NCBI GenBank assembly: GCA_017625065.1
Contig: JAGALS010000016.1
Location: 1 to 64,000, forward strand
Reading direction: 5' to 3'
Length of the DNA: 64,000 bases
DNA from: Clostridia bacterium
GTDB taxonomy: Bacteria > Bacillota > Clostridia > Oscillospirales > CAG-272
In this document: piece by piece, positions 8,618-16,115 of the stretch
How positions within the stretch are numbered: the first letter of the stretch is position 1
Layout of the letters: every line of letters starts with the position of its first letter
Program-made: the position numbers and the translations under genes
The notes under the pieces: generated by a model
What the model saw: the letters and a program-made list of their open reading frames with translations, nothing else
Told to the model about the DNA's origin: nothing
The model's database searches: none

Positions 8618-9589
8618 ATGGCATACAATAAAGAAAATTACCGTCGCATCCGTGCGGCGTACCAAACCAAATATTTGAAGGCGCACGAGGAAGCCGACCG
8701 ACGTATGGCGGAGCTGCACGCAAAAAGTCCTGCTATTGCCGCCATTGACCGCGAGCTTGCAATGGCGGGCGCAGAGATCGCTATGGCAGCCCTTGGAACG
8801 GGAAAGGAATATAAAGAAAAGCTTGCGGCGGTGAAGGAAAAGAACCTTGCGTTGCAGCGCGAGCGCGCGATCCTGCTGAAAAATCTCGGCTATCCCGCTG
8901 ATTACACACTGCCCCCTTACGAATGTGAGCTTTGTCAGGATTCGGGCTTTGTCGGCACGAAAATGTGCGAATGTATGCGGCGCGAGCTGGTGCTTGCCGC
9001 CTATGAGGAGTCGGGTCTTGGGGAGCTGATGAAAACGCAATCCTTTGAAAGCTTTTCGCTGGATTACTATAAAGCCGACCCCGTTGAAGCGGAGAAAATG
9101 CAAAAAAATCTCGAAATCTTGCACACGTATGCCGAAAATTTTGACACAGGTGCTGATAATTTGATCCTTTTGGGTGATACGGGACTTGGAAAAACGCATC
9201 TTTCCACCGCCGTGGCACGCCGCGTGATCGACCGTGGCTTTGATGTGTACTATACGGGCGCGATCGCGATGTTTGCCGATTTTGAGCACGCGAGATTCGG
9301 CACGGGTCTTGGCGAGCAGATGGCAGATCCTGCCCGTTACGTGGACTGCGATCTGCTGATCCTCGACGACCTCGGTACCGAGGTCACCAATCAGTTCACA
9401 AACTCCTGCCTTTATATGGTGCTGGATCAGCGCATCAATCTTCGTCGCCCGACCATCATCAATACCAACCTCACGGGCAAGGAGATCAGGGCGCGCTATA
9501 CCGACCGCATCGCAAGCCGCATTTTGGGCGTATTCAAGCCTTTGCTGTTCGTGGGCACAGACGTGCGCCGTCAAAAGCTTATGAAATAA
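8618..9589 (+). CDS. DnaC/DnaI-type helicase loader ATPase
   Basis: This 323-residue AAA+ protein should load the replicative helicase onto DNA. An N-terminal cysteine cluster (CELCQDSGFVGTKMCEC, about residues 104-120) is the zinc-binding element of DnaI-type loaders. The Walker A is GDTGLGKTHL near 187-196, the Walker B is LLILDDLGTE near 246-255, and sensor and arginine-finger residues follow in YTDRIASRIL. It starts one base after the DnaD-like stop and ends shortly before a terminator, so rex-dnaD-dnaI form one unit. Confidence 0.9.
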   Translation: MAYNKENYRRIRAAYQTKYLKAHEEADRRMAELHAKSPAIAAIDRELAMAGAEIAMAALGTGKEYKEKLAAVKEKNLALQRERAILLKNLGYPADYTLPPYECELCQDSGFVGTKMCECMRRELVLAAYEESGLGELMKTQSFESFSLDYYKADPVEAEKMQKNLEILHTYAENFDTGADNLILLGDTGLGKTHLSTAVARRVIDRGFDVYYTGAIAMFADFEHARFGTGLGEQMADPARYVDCDLLILDDLGTEVTNQFTNSCLYMVLDQRINLRRPTIINTNLTGKEIRARYTDRIASRILGVFKPLLFVGTDVRRQKLMK

Positions 9590-9603
9590 CGCATAAAAAA
9601 TAA

Positions 9604-9640
9604 GGGATATGTGAAAACTAGGCATATCCCGTATTTTTTT
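9604..9640 (+). terminator. Terminator of the rex-primosome operon
   Basis: An 8-bp perfect stem GGGATATG/CATATCCC (9604-9611, 9623-9630) is followed by GTATTTTTTT. The next ribosome site starts within 10 bp of the T-run. Confidence 0.85.
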
Positions 9641-9658
9641 GATAGAGGAGTGAGCGCA

Positions 9659-10117
9659 ATGCCCGAAACCAAAGAAAAAAGAGAGACCACTGAGGAATTT
9701 TTCCTTGGCGAGATCTACAAGAATGCCAAGATGGGAGCCGATTCCATCATCAATCTGTTGCCCCACGTGAAGGAAGACAGCTTGCGTAGTGTGATGACGA
9801 TGCAGCTTGACGGTTACGAAAAGTACGCCGCCCGCGCCGCCGAGGCGCTGTGTCGCTTGGGGCTTGAAGCAAAGGAAGAAAACATCCTTACGCGCTTCTC
9901 CGCACGCATCGGTGTTGCGATCAATACGATGATCGATTCCACCACAAGTCACATTGCCGAAATGATGATCGAGGGGTCCAATATGGGGATCACCGATATG
10001 ACAAAGCTGCTCAACTGCCACGAGCCGCGGGGATCCGGTAAGGAGGCAACACGCCTTGCGCGCGAGATCGTTGCGTTTGAGGAGCACAACCTTGAAATGC
10101 TGAAGCGATACCTGTAA
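9659..10117 (+). CDS. Conserved hypothetical, all-helical (ferritin-like) protein
   Basis: The 152-residue protein is highly charged and predicted almost entirely helical. It has a repeated pattern of Glu and His spaced as in four-helix bundles (EEFFLGEIYKNAKMGADSI, LDGYEKYAARAAEALCRLG, SHIAEMMIEGSNMG, AREIVAFEEHNLEMLKRYL). A ferritin-like fold is my inference; I do not recognise the family. I start at the ATG at 9659 because GAGGAG lies nine bases before it. A frame from 9611 would begin inside the preceding terminator. It has its own strong terminator, so it is probably monocistronic. Confidence 0.65.
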   Translation: MPETKEKRETTEEFFLGEIYKNAKMGADSIINLLPHVKEDSLRSVMTMQLDGYEKYAARAAEALCRLGLEAKEENILTRFSARIGVAINTMIDSTTSHIAEMMIEGSNMGITDMTKLLNCHEPRGSGKEATRLAREIVAFEEHNLEMLKRYL

Positions 10118-10120
10118 AAA

Positions 10121-10162
10121 ACGCGATAACTCACCGAACGGGGTGAGTTATCGCGTTTTTTT
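10121..10162. terminator. Bidirectional terminator between convergent genes
   Basis: A 15-bp stem, ACGCGATAACTCACC paired with GGTGAGTTATCGCGT, has a short loop and is flanked by an A-run on the left and TTTTTTT on the right. It can serve both the plus-strand gene ending at 10117 and the minus-strand gene ending at 10161. Confidence 0.92.
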
Positions 10163-10751
10163 ATGCGGTTTCTTTGGACGCATAATGCTCGTAGGCGTGT
10201 AACAAATACGGGCGTATGTATCGCTGAACCAGGATCGGCAGGATCTGCAGGATCGCATTGATGATTGCCACGGGCAGAGCGAAGAAAAATAGATGATCGG
10301 GAAAGGGTAAGAGTGCCGAAAAGGAAAGGGGGATGACGGCAAAGCCGGCAAAAAGCGAGAAAAAATGCATACACTCGGCGTAGCAGGTCTCGGAAAGGAA
10401 TTTCAAGAGATATGCGGGGCTTTTCGGCTCTGCGATATGCTTTTTGGAAAAACCGACCAGCATTCCACCCGTTTCGGGGATCTTATCCTTCCAATGGCGG
10501 ATGCCAAGGCGTACGTAAATGCGGCGCTCGATCTTTCGCACACGCCAGATCGGACGCCGCCCGTCCATCCAGCGCTTTGGTAGGAGATAGCGCACAATAA
10601 GTGCCACAACGGCATCGATCAAAAAGGCGATCAGCATCGTGATATACGCCGCAAAAAAGGCAAACGCGGGGGACATATCACCCAGCAAGATCGCGATCGT
10701 GGCAAGGATCGCAGGACCGCCAAAAATCACAGCAAGATAGTAACGAAACAT
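10161..10751 (-). CDS. CrtO-like glycosyl-diaponeurosporenoate acyltransferase family membrane protein
   Basis: The 196-residue membrane protein has two hydrophobic segments at the start (about 1-25 and 30-55) and two more near 130-175. Between them is RKIERRIYVRLGIRHWKDKIPETGG, which I recognise from the family annotated as glycosyl-4,4'-diaponeurosporenoate acyltransferase (CrtO), the last step of staphyloxanthin synthesis. No carotenoid genes are nearby, so the real substrate here is unknown. It follows a PlsC-like acyltransferase and a GT2 glycosyltransferase on the same strand, nine bases after PlsC. An acylated glycolipid product is a reasonable inference only. Confidence 0.65.
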   Translation of the reverse strand: MFRYYLAVIFGGPAILATIAILLGDMSPAFAFFAAYITMLIAFLIDAVVALIVRYLLPKRWMDGRRPIWRVRKIERRIYVRLGIRHWKDKIPETGGMLVGFSKKHIAEPKSPAYLLKFLSETCYAECMHFFSLFAGFAVIPLSFSALLPFPDHLFFFALPVAIINAILQILPILVQRYIRPYLLHAYEHYASKETA

Positions 10752-10760
10752 AGCAGCGCC

Positions 10761-11609
10761 TCACAAGGATGCAGACGGTTCGGTCTGCTCGGTGGTATAT
10801 ACGGGATATTCGCCATAGACCTCTTTGTACTTTTCACGGCACATCCGCATATTTTCATCGCGCAGCCACGCCACGTTCTCGCGGAAGGGAAGCTCCTTCT
10901 TTGGATACAAAGGGGGCATAATGTGCAGCGTAAAGTGCTTTTTTTCGATACCGTTATCATCAAAAACGCCCGTGCCGCGGAAGGTGATGAAGCAGGGAAC
11001 GACGGGTACGTTGTTGCGCACGGCAAGATCAAAGGCACCGTCCTTGAAGGGGCGGGGCTTTTCATAGTGCCACCACATCGCCTGCTCGGGGTAGATCAGA
11101 ACACGCTTGCCGTGCGCGAGATAGTGCTTCACGGCGGCGGTAAACTTGCGAATGGTTGCAATATCCGTGCCAAGCGGCAGCATACCGCCCGCGCGCATAT
11201 GATCGCCAAAGCTGCCTCGCATATTGTTAAAGGGGGCAGCGACGACATAGGGGCGGTTGGGTCTGCACGCGTGCTGGACCACAAGGCAGTCAAATTTATC
11301 CACGTGGTTGCAGGTCAGAATGGCGGCACCGACATCCTTTAAATGCTCTTTTCCTTCCACCACGGTGCAAAACATCTGTTTGCTGACCTTTTTGGCAAAG
11401 GGATAGACGATGAAGCGGCGCGAGAAAAAGTAGCGCAGGCGCTTGCTCAGTGTGCGCGGTACGTAGGGGAAATCGGGCGTGACGGGGATCACAATGCTTT
11501 CGTCTATGGGATCCGCGTGGCGGTCGAAGGCGCCCTCTTTTTCGTATTGCTCGATCGCGGCAAGGACCGCAGGGCGCGTGTGGTCGTTGGGGATGTGCTT
11601 TTGCTTCAT
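10761..11609 (-). CDS. PlsC-family 1-acylglycerol-3-phosphate acyltransferase-like protein
   Basis: The 282-residue protein has the acyltransferase motif H-x4-D in LTCNHVDKFD around residues 105-114, the PEQAMWWHYEKPRPFKDGAF block (around 174-193) resembling the usual EGTR region, and PVVPCFITF further on. I place the start at the ATG at 11607-11609: it has GAAGGGAAA just upstream and overlaps the glycosyltransferase stop (ATGA). It could make phosphatidic acid or acylate the product of the neighbouring glycosyltransferase. No N-terminal membrane span is obvious. The fold is confident; the substrate is not. Confidence 0.8.
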   Translation of the reverse strand: MKQKHIPNDHTRPAVLAAIEQYEKEGAFDRHADPIDESIVIPVTPDFPYVPRTLSKRLRYFFSRRFIVYPFAKKVSKQMFCTVVEGKEHLKDVGAAILTCNHVDKFDCLVVQHACRPNRPYVVAAPFNNMRGSFGDHMRAGGMLPLGTDIATIRKFTAAVKHYLAHGKRVLIYPEQAMWWHYEKPRPFKDGAFDLAVRNNVPVVPCFITFRGTGVFDDNGIEKKHFTLHIMPPLYPKKELPFRENVAWLRDENMRMCREKYKEVYGEYPVYTTEQTEPSASL

Positions 11610-12886
11610 TTTCCCTTCTCGCTTTCGGCAAAGTTGACACGTTGAATGGCATCCCACGAACGGCCGAAGGGGGTAAACAGCGCGATACCGACGATGGGGA
11701 TGTATTCCATATAGAAGATGGGGTGAACGAATAACAGGATCAATTTACGGTGAAGGGGCAGACGGATGTTTTCGAAGTCCGCGATCAATGCGATCAGGGT
11801 CATCACAAAAAACATCGCATAGATCGCGCCAATGCCGATCACGGCATTTCGCATAGCGGGGAACCAAAGCGGCGAGCGAAAGGCGCGAAGCAGTACGGCG
11901 GCGACGGCGTTCCCGATCGCAAAGAGCGTCGAAATACCGATCAGGAGATAAACGATCCAAAGGTTTCTGGTGTGATAGATCTGACGGTAACGGCGGGAGG
12001 CAACGGGATCGGCTGCAATTTTAGGCGCGTAGATGCGCTTGCTGTCGATCACGCCCGTCAGCCAACGGCGGCGGCGCTTGTTGGTAACGCGGTGGCTGTC
12101 GGCTTCCTCCATATACAGGAACGCGTGCTCGTAATAAAAGGTCTTCCAGCCCTTCAAAACGATATCGTGCATCAGCTCCATATCCTCGGTGACGGTGGAG
12201 CGATAGGGCCAGCCCCCGTTCATACGCACGATGTCGGCGCGCAGCATCAGCCCCGTGCCAACCGTGAAGCAGGTGTCGCCGTGGGCGGCCTTCGCGCGGT
12301 TGCCCATATTGTCGATCAAGGTCCAGATGATGGCGTTGCAGCAAGCGGAAAGAGGCTGCGAGCGGCGATCGCCGAAGAAATAGTTCTTGACCTTTTTCTT
12401 GGCACAGATGACCTCGGCACCGCTTTCCAGCGCGTTGTTCATCTCCTCGCAAAATTTTTCGTCCAGCACGCAGTCGGCATCCACGATGATATAGGCATCA
12501 TAGCGACGGGGTGTTTCGCTTAAAATGGTCTTCATACAGGTGTCCAATGCGTCGCCCTTGCAGGTCTGGTTTGAAACGATATGCACTCTTGCGCCTGCTG
12601 CCTCTGCCATTGCGATCGTGGGGTCGTCCTTGGATGCGACGATCACGTGCGCGTCGAATGCCTCGCGGGGATAGGTCTGCTTCCCGATGCTGTCCAAAAG
12701 CGAGCCGATGGCAGTGCTTTCATTTCGCGCGGGGATCAGGAGCGCCAAATTACGTGTTTGCTCTGCCTTTAACCTTGGTTGCTTACGCCGCGCCCAGCAC
12801 CAGCAGGAAAGACGGGGGAGGTAAAGCAAAATACAAACCGCGGTGCACAGCAAATATATTTTAAGTAAGATGTCGAATATCTCCAT
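11606..12886 (-). CDS. Family 2 glycosyltransferase, membrane-anchored
   Basis: The 426-residue protein has a first membrane segment (residues 5-25), a GT2 catalytic domain with LALLIPARNESTAIG near 48-62, the metal-binding DADCVLD near 135-141, the acceptor motif TEDMELMHD and the RRRRW signature in place of QxxRW. Three C-terminal membrane segments close it. This is the layout of processive-type GT2 enzymes such as hyaluronan or N-acetylglucosaminyl synthases and of CrtQ-like enzymes. It is the first gene of a three-gene unit with PlsC- and CrtO-like proteins, driven by a perfect consensus promoter. The product is unknown. Confidence 0.85.
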   Translation of the reverse strand: MEIFDILLKIYLLCTAVCILLYLPRLSCWCWARRKQPRLKAEQTRNLALLIPARNESTAIGSLLDSIGKQTYPREAFDAHVIVASKDDPTIAMAEAAGARVHIVSNQTCKGDALDTCMKTILSETPRRYDAYIIVDADCVLDEKFCEEMNNALESGAEVICAKKKVKNYFFGDRRSQPLSACCNAIIWTLIDNMGNRAKAAHGDTCFTVGTGLMLRADIVRMNGGWPYRSTVTEDMELMHDIVLKGWKTFYYEHAFLYMEEADSHRVTNKRRRRWLTGVIDSKRIYAPKIAADPVASRRYRQIYHTRNLWIVYLLIGISTLFAIGNAVAAVLLRAFRSPLWFPAMRNAVIGIGAIYAMFFVMTLIALIADFENIRLPLHRKLILLFVHPIFYMEYIPIVGIALFTPFGRSWDAIQRVNFAESEKGK

Positions 12887-12928
12887 AGTGCCTCCTCCTC
12901 AAAAATCGAATGTGGTTTTACAAACCAT

Positions 12929-12957
12929 ATTATACAGTAATCGCTAGTTATTGTCAA
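12929..12957 (-). promoter_or_regulatory. Perfect sigma-A promoter of the GT2-PlsC-CrtO-like operon
   Basis: Reading the minus strand, TTGACA (complement of 12952-12957) and TATAAT (complement of 12929-12934) are separated by exactly 17 bp. The predicted start is near 12922, about 36 bp before the GT2 ATG. Confidence 0.88.
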
Positions 12958-13002
12958 GACATTGCGCTAAAAAAACAAAATTTTTCATTAAATATAAATA
13001 TC

Positions 13003-13041
13003 AAAAAAGCCCCGATGCGCTATTTGACGCATCGGGGCTTT
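13003..13041 (-). terminator. Terminator of the repeat-rich membrane protein gene
   Basis: An 11-bp perfect stem GCCCCGATGCG/CGCATCGGGGC (13009-13019 and 13028-13038) is followed on the minus strand by six T (complement of 13003-13008). Confidence 0.9.
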
Positions 13042-13051
13042 TGCAATCGGA

Positions 13052-15049
13052 TCAAACGATCTTCTTGATGAGTCCCTTTTCGATCAGGGATTCGGTCGTT
13101 TCATTTTCCATACACCACTTCTTGGGGGTGAACTTGGGATTGGGAACAAGTCCTTCCTGCTCGGCAAGCTTTTCGATCAGCTCCAGGCCCCACTTGATGC
13201 TACGCTTGGAGGAAAGGCGCAGACGGCAGGGAACCTCGGCGTATTTCTTGGAGGTGCCTGCATCGGCGACGTTGTACTTGGTGCCCTCCAGGGTGCTCAT
13301 ATCAAGCGCCAGGAACAAGCACAGAGACTTGCCGCGGATGGCGAACTTTGCAAGCTGCTTGCGGCCCGACTTGATGGAGTCGTAGCTCCAGCTCACACGG
13401 GAGTTGACCTTCTTGTAGGAAAGCAGAGCATTCTTCAGTGCCTCGTAGCGCTCCTGGACCTCAGCGGGGGATTGGATCACACGGGCGGTGAAGGATTTCT
13501 TGTAAGCGGAATAGATCACGTTGCCGTTGGCATCGGTCTCGGCGATCACAACACGGTCGGGCTTTGCTTTGGGAGGAACTGCAGCCGTGGGAGCCTCCTC
13601 TGCGTTTTCTTCAGCGGGAGCTTCTTCATCATCAGCTTCTTCCTCGTCGTCAGCCTCTTCCTCGGCTTCCTCGGTGATCTCCTCAACGGTCTCTTCAACA
13701 GCCTCCTCAACAGCTTCCTCAACAGTCTCTTCAACGGGAGCTTCTTCAGCGGCTTCCTCAACAGCCTCCTCAACGGGAGCCTCCTCGGCAGCTTCCTCAA
13801 CAGCCTCCTCAACGGGAGCCTCCTCGGCAGCTTCCTCAACAGCCTCCTCAACGGGAGCCTCCTCGGCAGCTTCCTCGACAACCTCTTCAACGGGAGCTTC
13901 TTCAACAGTCTCTTCAGCAGCAGCTTCCTCAACGGCCTCCTCAACGGGAGCTTCCTCGGCAGCTTCCTCAACAGCCTCTTCAGCAGAAGCCTCTTCAGCG
14001 GCTTCCTTGGCAGCCTCGGCCTCGGCAGCCGCGATCTTTTCCTGCGCGTCCTTCAAGGCCTTTGCCTTTTTGGCGGCATTCAGCTTCTTGCTCTGGCTCG
14101 TGGAGGTGATAAGGCAAACGATCAACGCGATCGCGCAAACAGCGCCTGCAGCGATCAATGCGTACATTTGTGTCTGCGTAATAACGGCAAGCACTGCCAT
14201 CAGCACGGGGAAGGAAACCGAGTACATCTTCATCTCCTTCTTGTACTGCACGGTGTGAACGATGGTGAAGATCACAAAGATCAATGCCAAAGCAGCCAGT
14301 GCGATCGCAACGGTCCAGGTGTAGGAGGCAATTTCGGAAACGACCAGGCTGCCGTCCTTTTCTTCGATCATATAAAGGCTTGTATCAACGTTATGGGCGG
14401 TGAACTGTGCGGCGGTCGCGTTCTTGGCAAGCACGGTATCCTGTGCAAGCTTGCAGCCGTAAGCAACAGCGATCTGCTCGCCCGTGTAAGCGGTCTTGGC
14501 GCCGTTGGTGCCGTTCAGTGTGTTGGCGTAGCCTACGTAAAGGGGAGTGCCCGCATCGGATGTCAGAGAAGGCGCGCCGGCAAGGAAGAGCTCACCGGTT
14601 CCGCAGTTCTGCACAGCAAAGGTGCCGGCAGAATGGATGTTGCCTGCGGTGAGCAGCAGGGAGCCACCCTTCAAAACAATGGCAGAGGTCTTATCGGCAA
14701 CGATACGACCGGTCTTGCCGCTAGAGGAATCCAGAATGGTAACGATACCCGTCGACACGTTCAGGGTGTCGGTCACGGTCAGCGTTTTGCCGTTGAGGTC
14801 GATCGAATAGTCGCCGCCGATCTCAAGGCCGTTTGTTTGTGTATCGGCAAGGAGCTGTACGGTGCTGTCCTTTTTGGTGACGGCGGTGTTGAGGGCATCC
14901 GCAAAGGTGAGCGCGGTATAAACGTCTTCACCCAAGGTCACCGTAGCAACGGCGCTCGCTTCGGTAGCGGAAGCAGAGAGGCCGAGTGCCGCAACCATAC
15001 CAATGGTCAGGCACAACGTCAGCAAGCAAGCAAGAAATCTTTTTTTCAT
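13052..15049 (-). CDS. Repeat-rich exported membrane protein of unknown function
   Basis: The start at 15049 has a GGAGG site and gives a signal peptide (MKKRFLACLLTLCLTIGMVA, cleavage after SASA likely). A longer frame from 15130 buries this. In the 665 residues: 30-235 is an exported, beta-rich region with helix-like repeats (GGDYSIDLNGKTLTVTDTLN, KTSAIVLKGGSLLLTAGNIH); three membrane segments lie at about 243-320; a lysine/alanine stretch follows; about 355-470 is a low-complexity Glu/Ala/Val/Pro region built on a 13-residue unit with EEAPVEEAVEEAA; and the final 150 residues form a compact, conserved-looking domain (ARVIQSPAEVQERYEALKNA through KWGLELIEKLAEQEG). I do not know its function. 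It has its own promoter and terminator. Confidence 0.75.
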   Translation of the reverse strand: MKKRFLACLLTLCLTIGMVAALGLSASATEASAVATVTLGEDVYTALTFADALNTAVTKKDSTVQLLADTQTNGLEIGGDYSIDLNGKTLTVTDTLNVSTGIVTILDSSSGKTGRIVADKTSAIVLKGGSLLLTAGNIHSAGTFAVQNCGTGELFLAGAPSLTSDAGTPLYVGYANTLNGTNGAKTAYTGEQIAVAYGCKLAQDTVLAKNATAAQFTAHNVDTSLYMIEEKDGSLVVSEIASYTWTVAIALAALALIFVIFTIVHTVQYKKEMKMYSVSFPVLMAVLAVITQTQMYALIAAGAVCAIALIVCLITSTSQSKKLNAAKKAKALKDAQEKIAAAEAEAAKEAAEEASAEEAVEEAAEEAPVEEAVEEAAAEETVEEAPVEEVVEEAAEEAPVEEAVEEAAEEAPVEEAVEEAAEEAPVEEAVEEAAEEAPVEETVEEAVEEAVEETVEEITEEAEEEADDEEEADDEEAPAEENAEEAPTAAVPPKAKPDRVVIAETDANGNVIYSAYKKSFTARVIQSPAEVQERYEALKNALLSYKKVNSRVSWSYDSIKSGRKQLAKFAIRGKSLCLFLALDMSTLEGTKYNVADAGTSKKYAEVPCRLRLSSKRSIKWGLELIEKLAEQEGLVPNPKFTPKKWCMENETTESLIEKGLIKKIV
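13722..13970 (-). repeat. 39-bp coding tandem repeat
   Basis: A 39-bp unit encoding 13 residues is present in three essentially identical copies at 13761-13799, 13800-13838 and 13839-13877. A diverged copy precedes them at 13722-13760 and another is at 13932-13970. It lies inside the membrane protein gene and keeps frame, so copy number can change without breaking the protein. Confidence 0.9.
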
Positions 15050-15181
15050 GGATAAACCTCCGTATGTAAAAATTTGTACTTGCGCGATCGCGGTAAAAGC
15101 AAGATCCTTGACACCCCGCGTTGTTGTCAAGAAAATCCAAGAAGCCCAAACACGTATAGCATTTTCGTTGGATTTAAGATT

Positions 15182-15210
15182 ATTATAGCATAAAAAAATA
15201 TACTTGTGAA
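15182..15210 (-). promoter_or_regulatory. Promoter of the repeat-rich membrane protein gene
   Basis: On the minus strand TTCACA (complement of 15205-15210) and TATAAT (complement of 15182-15187) are 17 bp apart. The expected start is near 15175, giving a leader of about 125 bases. I see no riboswitch-like element in that leader. Confidence 0.65.
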
Positions 15211-15274
15211 GGGCTTTTTCTCAATTTTTTACAGTTTTTTATATAAAATTTGCATTTTTTTCGAAAAAGAAGCG

Positions 15275-15316
15275 AAAAAAGGCCCCGTTCGCCGCCCAAA
15301 AGGGTGGCGAACGGGG
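15275..15316 (-). terminator. Terminator of the five-gene carbohydrate operon
   Basis: A long stem pairs CCCCGTTCGCC with GGCGAACGGGG (15283-15293 and 15306-15316) and continues inward with GCCC/GGGT pairing. On the minus strand it is followed by a C-T-rich run of T (complement of 15275-15280). It lies directly after the SDR stop codon. Confidence 0.88.
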
Positions 15317-15332
15317 TGAGATATCGCGTTTT

Positions 15333-16106
15333 TTAGTGTACGATCGGATAGAGCTGGATCGTGTTGCCGCCGTCAAGCGTGAGCTCAGCGCCCGTCGTAT
15401 TACGGGCGTGTGCGGCAAAGTAGTAGACCGCATCGGCGACGTCCGCACCTACCGCAACATCTCCGATCGGGGTAAAACGGGAGGGGACGCTCGCGTAAAA
15501 ATCGGGATTTTTCTCCCAACGGTCGGTTTTGATCATACCGGGCAGCACCGCATTGACGCGGATGTTGTATTTGCCAAGATCAAGCGCCAGCGCGCGCATC
15601 AGCCCCAGCTGTCCGCCCTTGGATGTAATGTAGGCAATGCGGTCGGGGATGGCGCGGTAGGCGGTGTTGGAGTTCACGAACACGATATTGCCGCCACCGT
15701 TATCCTTCATACGTCTCGCTGCTTCCTCGCAAAGGCAGAAATTCCATACCACGTTGGTGTTGATCACCTTCATCAGGTCGGTGAGAGGGCTTTCAAAGAT
15801 CTTCATATTGAGTCCTTGATCCGCCGCGTTCAGAACAAGTGTTTCCACAAATAAGCCCTTTTTATCGATATCCTTGAACAGTTCCTTGACGGCGCTTTCG
15901 TTGACCGTTCGCTCGTCAAGCAGCGAGTCGATGGCATATCCGAATATCTGCACGTCGGGGAACTGTTTTCTGTACCGTTCTTCGGCATCGCGTACCTTTT
16001 CGGAGTTTCTTCCCGTGAAAAGGACGTTGTATCCTTTGGCGGCGAATTTTTCAACAATGGCAACGCCCGTGTTGATGCAGGCGCCCGTTACAAGTGCTGT
16101 TTTCAT
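15333..16106 (-). CDS. Short-chain dehydrogenase/reductase
   Basis: The 257-residue protein is a classical-type SDR. The cofactor loop is ALVTGACINTG near residues 4-14 (the middle glycine of TGxxxGxG is replaced), with TGRNSEKV after strand 2 suggesting NADP preference. The catalytic Tyr and Lys are in AYITSKGG near 178-185, and the VNAVLPGMIKTD segment follows. It ends the operon GH39-like/lactonase-like/GH16/dehydratase/SDR, nine bases after the dehydratase. It probably oxidises or reduces a sugar or sugar acid of that pathway; the substrate cannot be read from sequence. Confidence 0.88.
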   Translation of the reverse strand: MKTALVTGACINTGVAIVEKFAAKGYNVLFTGRNSEKVRDAEERYRKQFPDVQIFGYAIDSLLDERTVNESAVKELFKDIDKKGLFVETLVLNAADQGLNMKIFESPLTDLMKVINTNVVWNFCLCEEAARRMKDNGGGNIVFVNSNTAYRAIPDRIAYITSKGGQLGLMRALALDLGKYNIRVNAVLPGMIKTDRWEKNPDFYASVPSRFTPIGDVAVGADVADAVYYFAAHARNTTGAELTLDGGNTIQLYPIVH

Positions 16107-16115
16107 ACTCTTACC

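Noticed and set aside
8438-10087. A 549-codon minus-strand open frame opposite the helicase loader.
   Set aside because: The plus-strand genes carry clear ATPase and DnaD motifs; this frame crosses a terminator and shows no family pattern.
13472-15055. A 527-codon open frame on the plus strand across the repeat-rich membrane protein gene, and a second overlapping one (13521-14258).
   Set aside because: Both are mirror frames of the Glu/Ala/Val repeats, giving Ser/Leu/Gly/Asn-rich nonsense. The minus-strand gene has a signal peptide, ribosome site, promoter and terminator.
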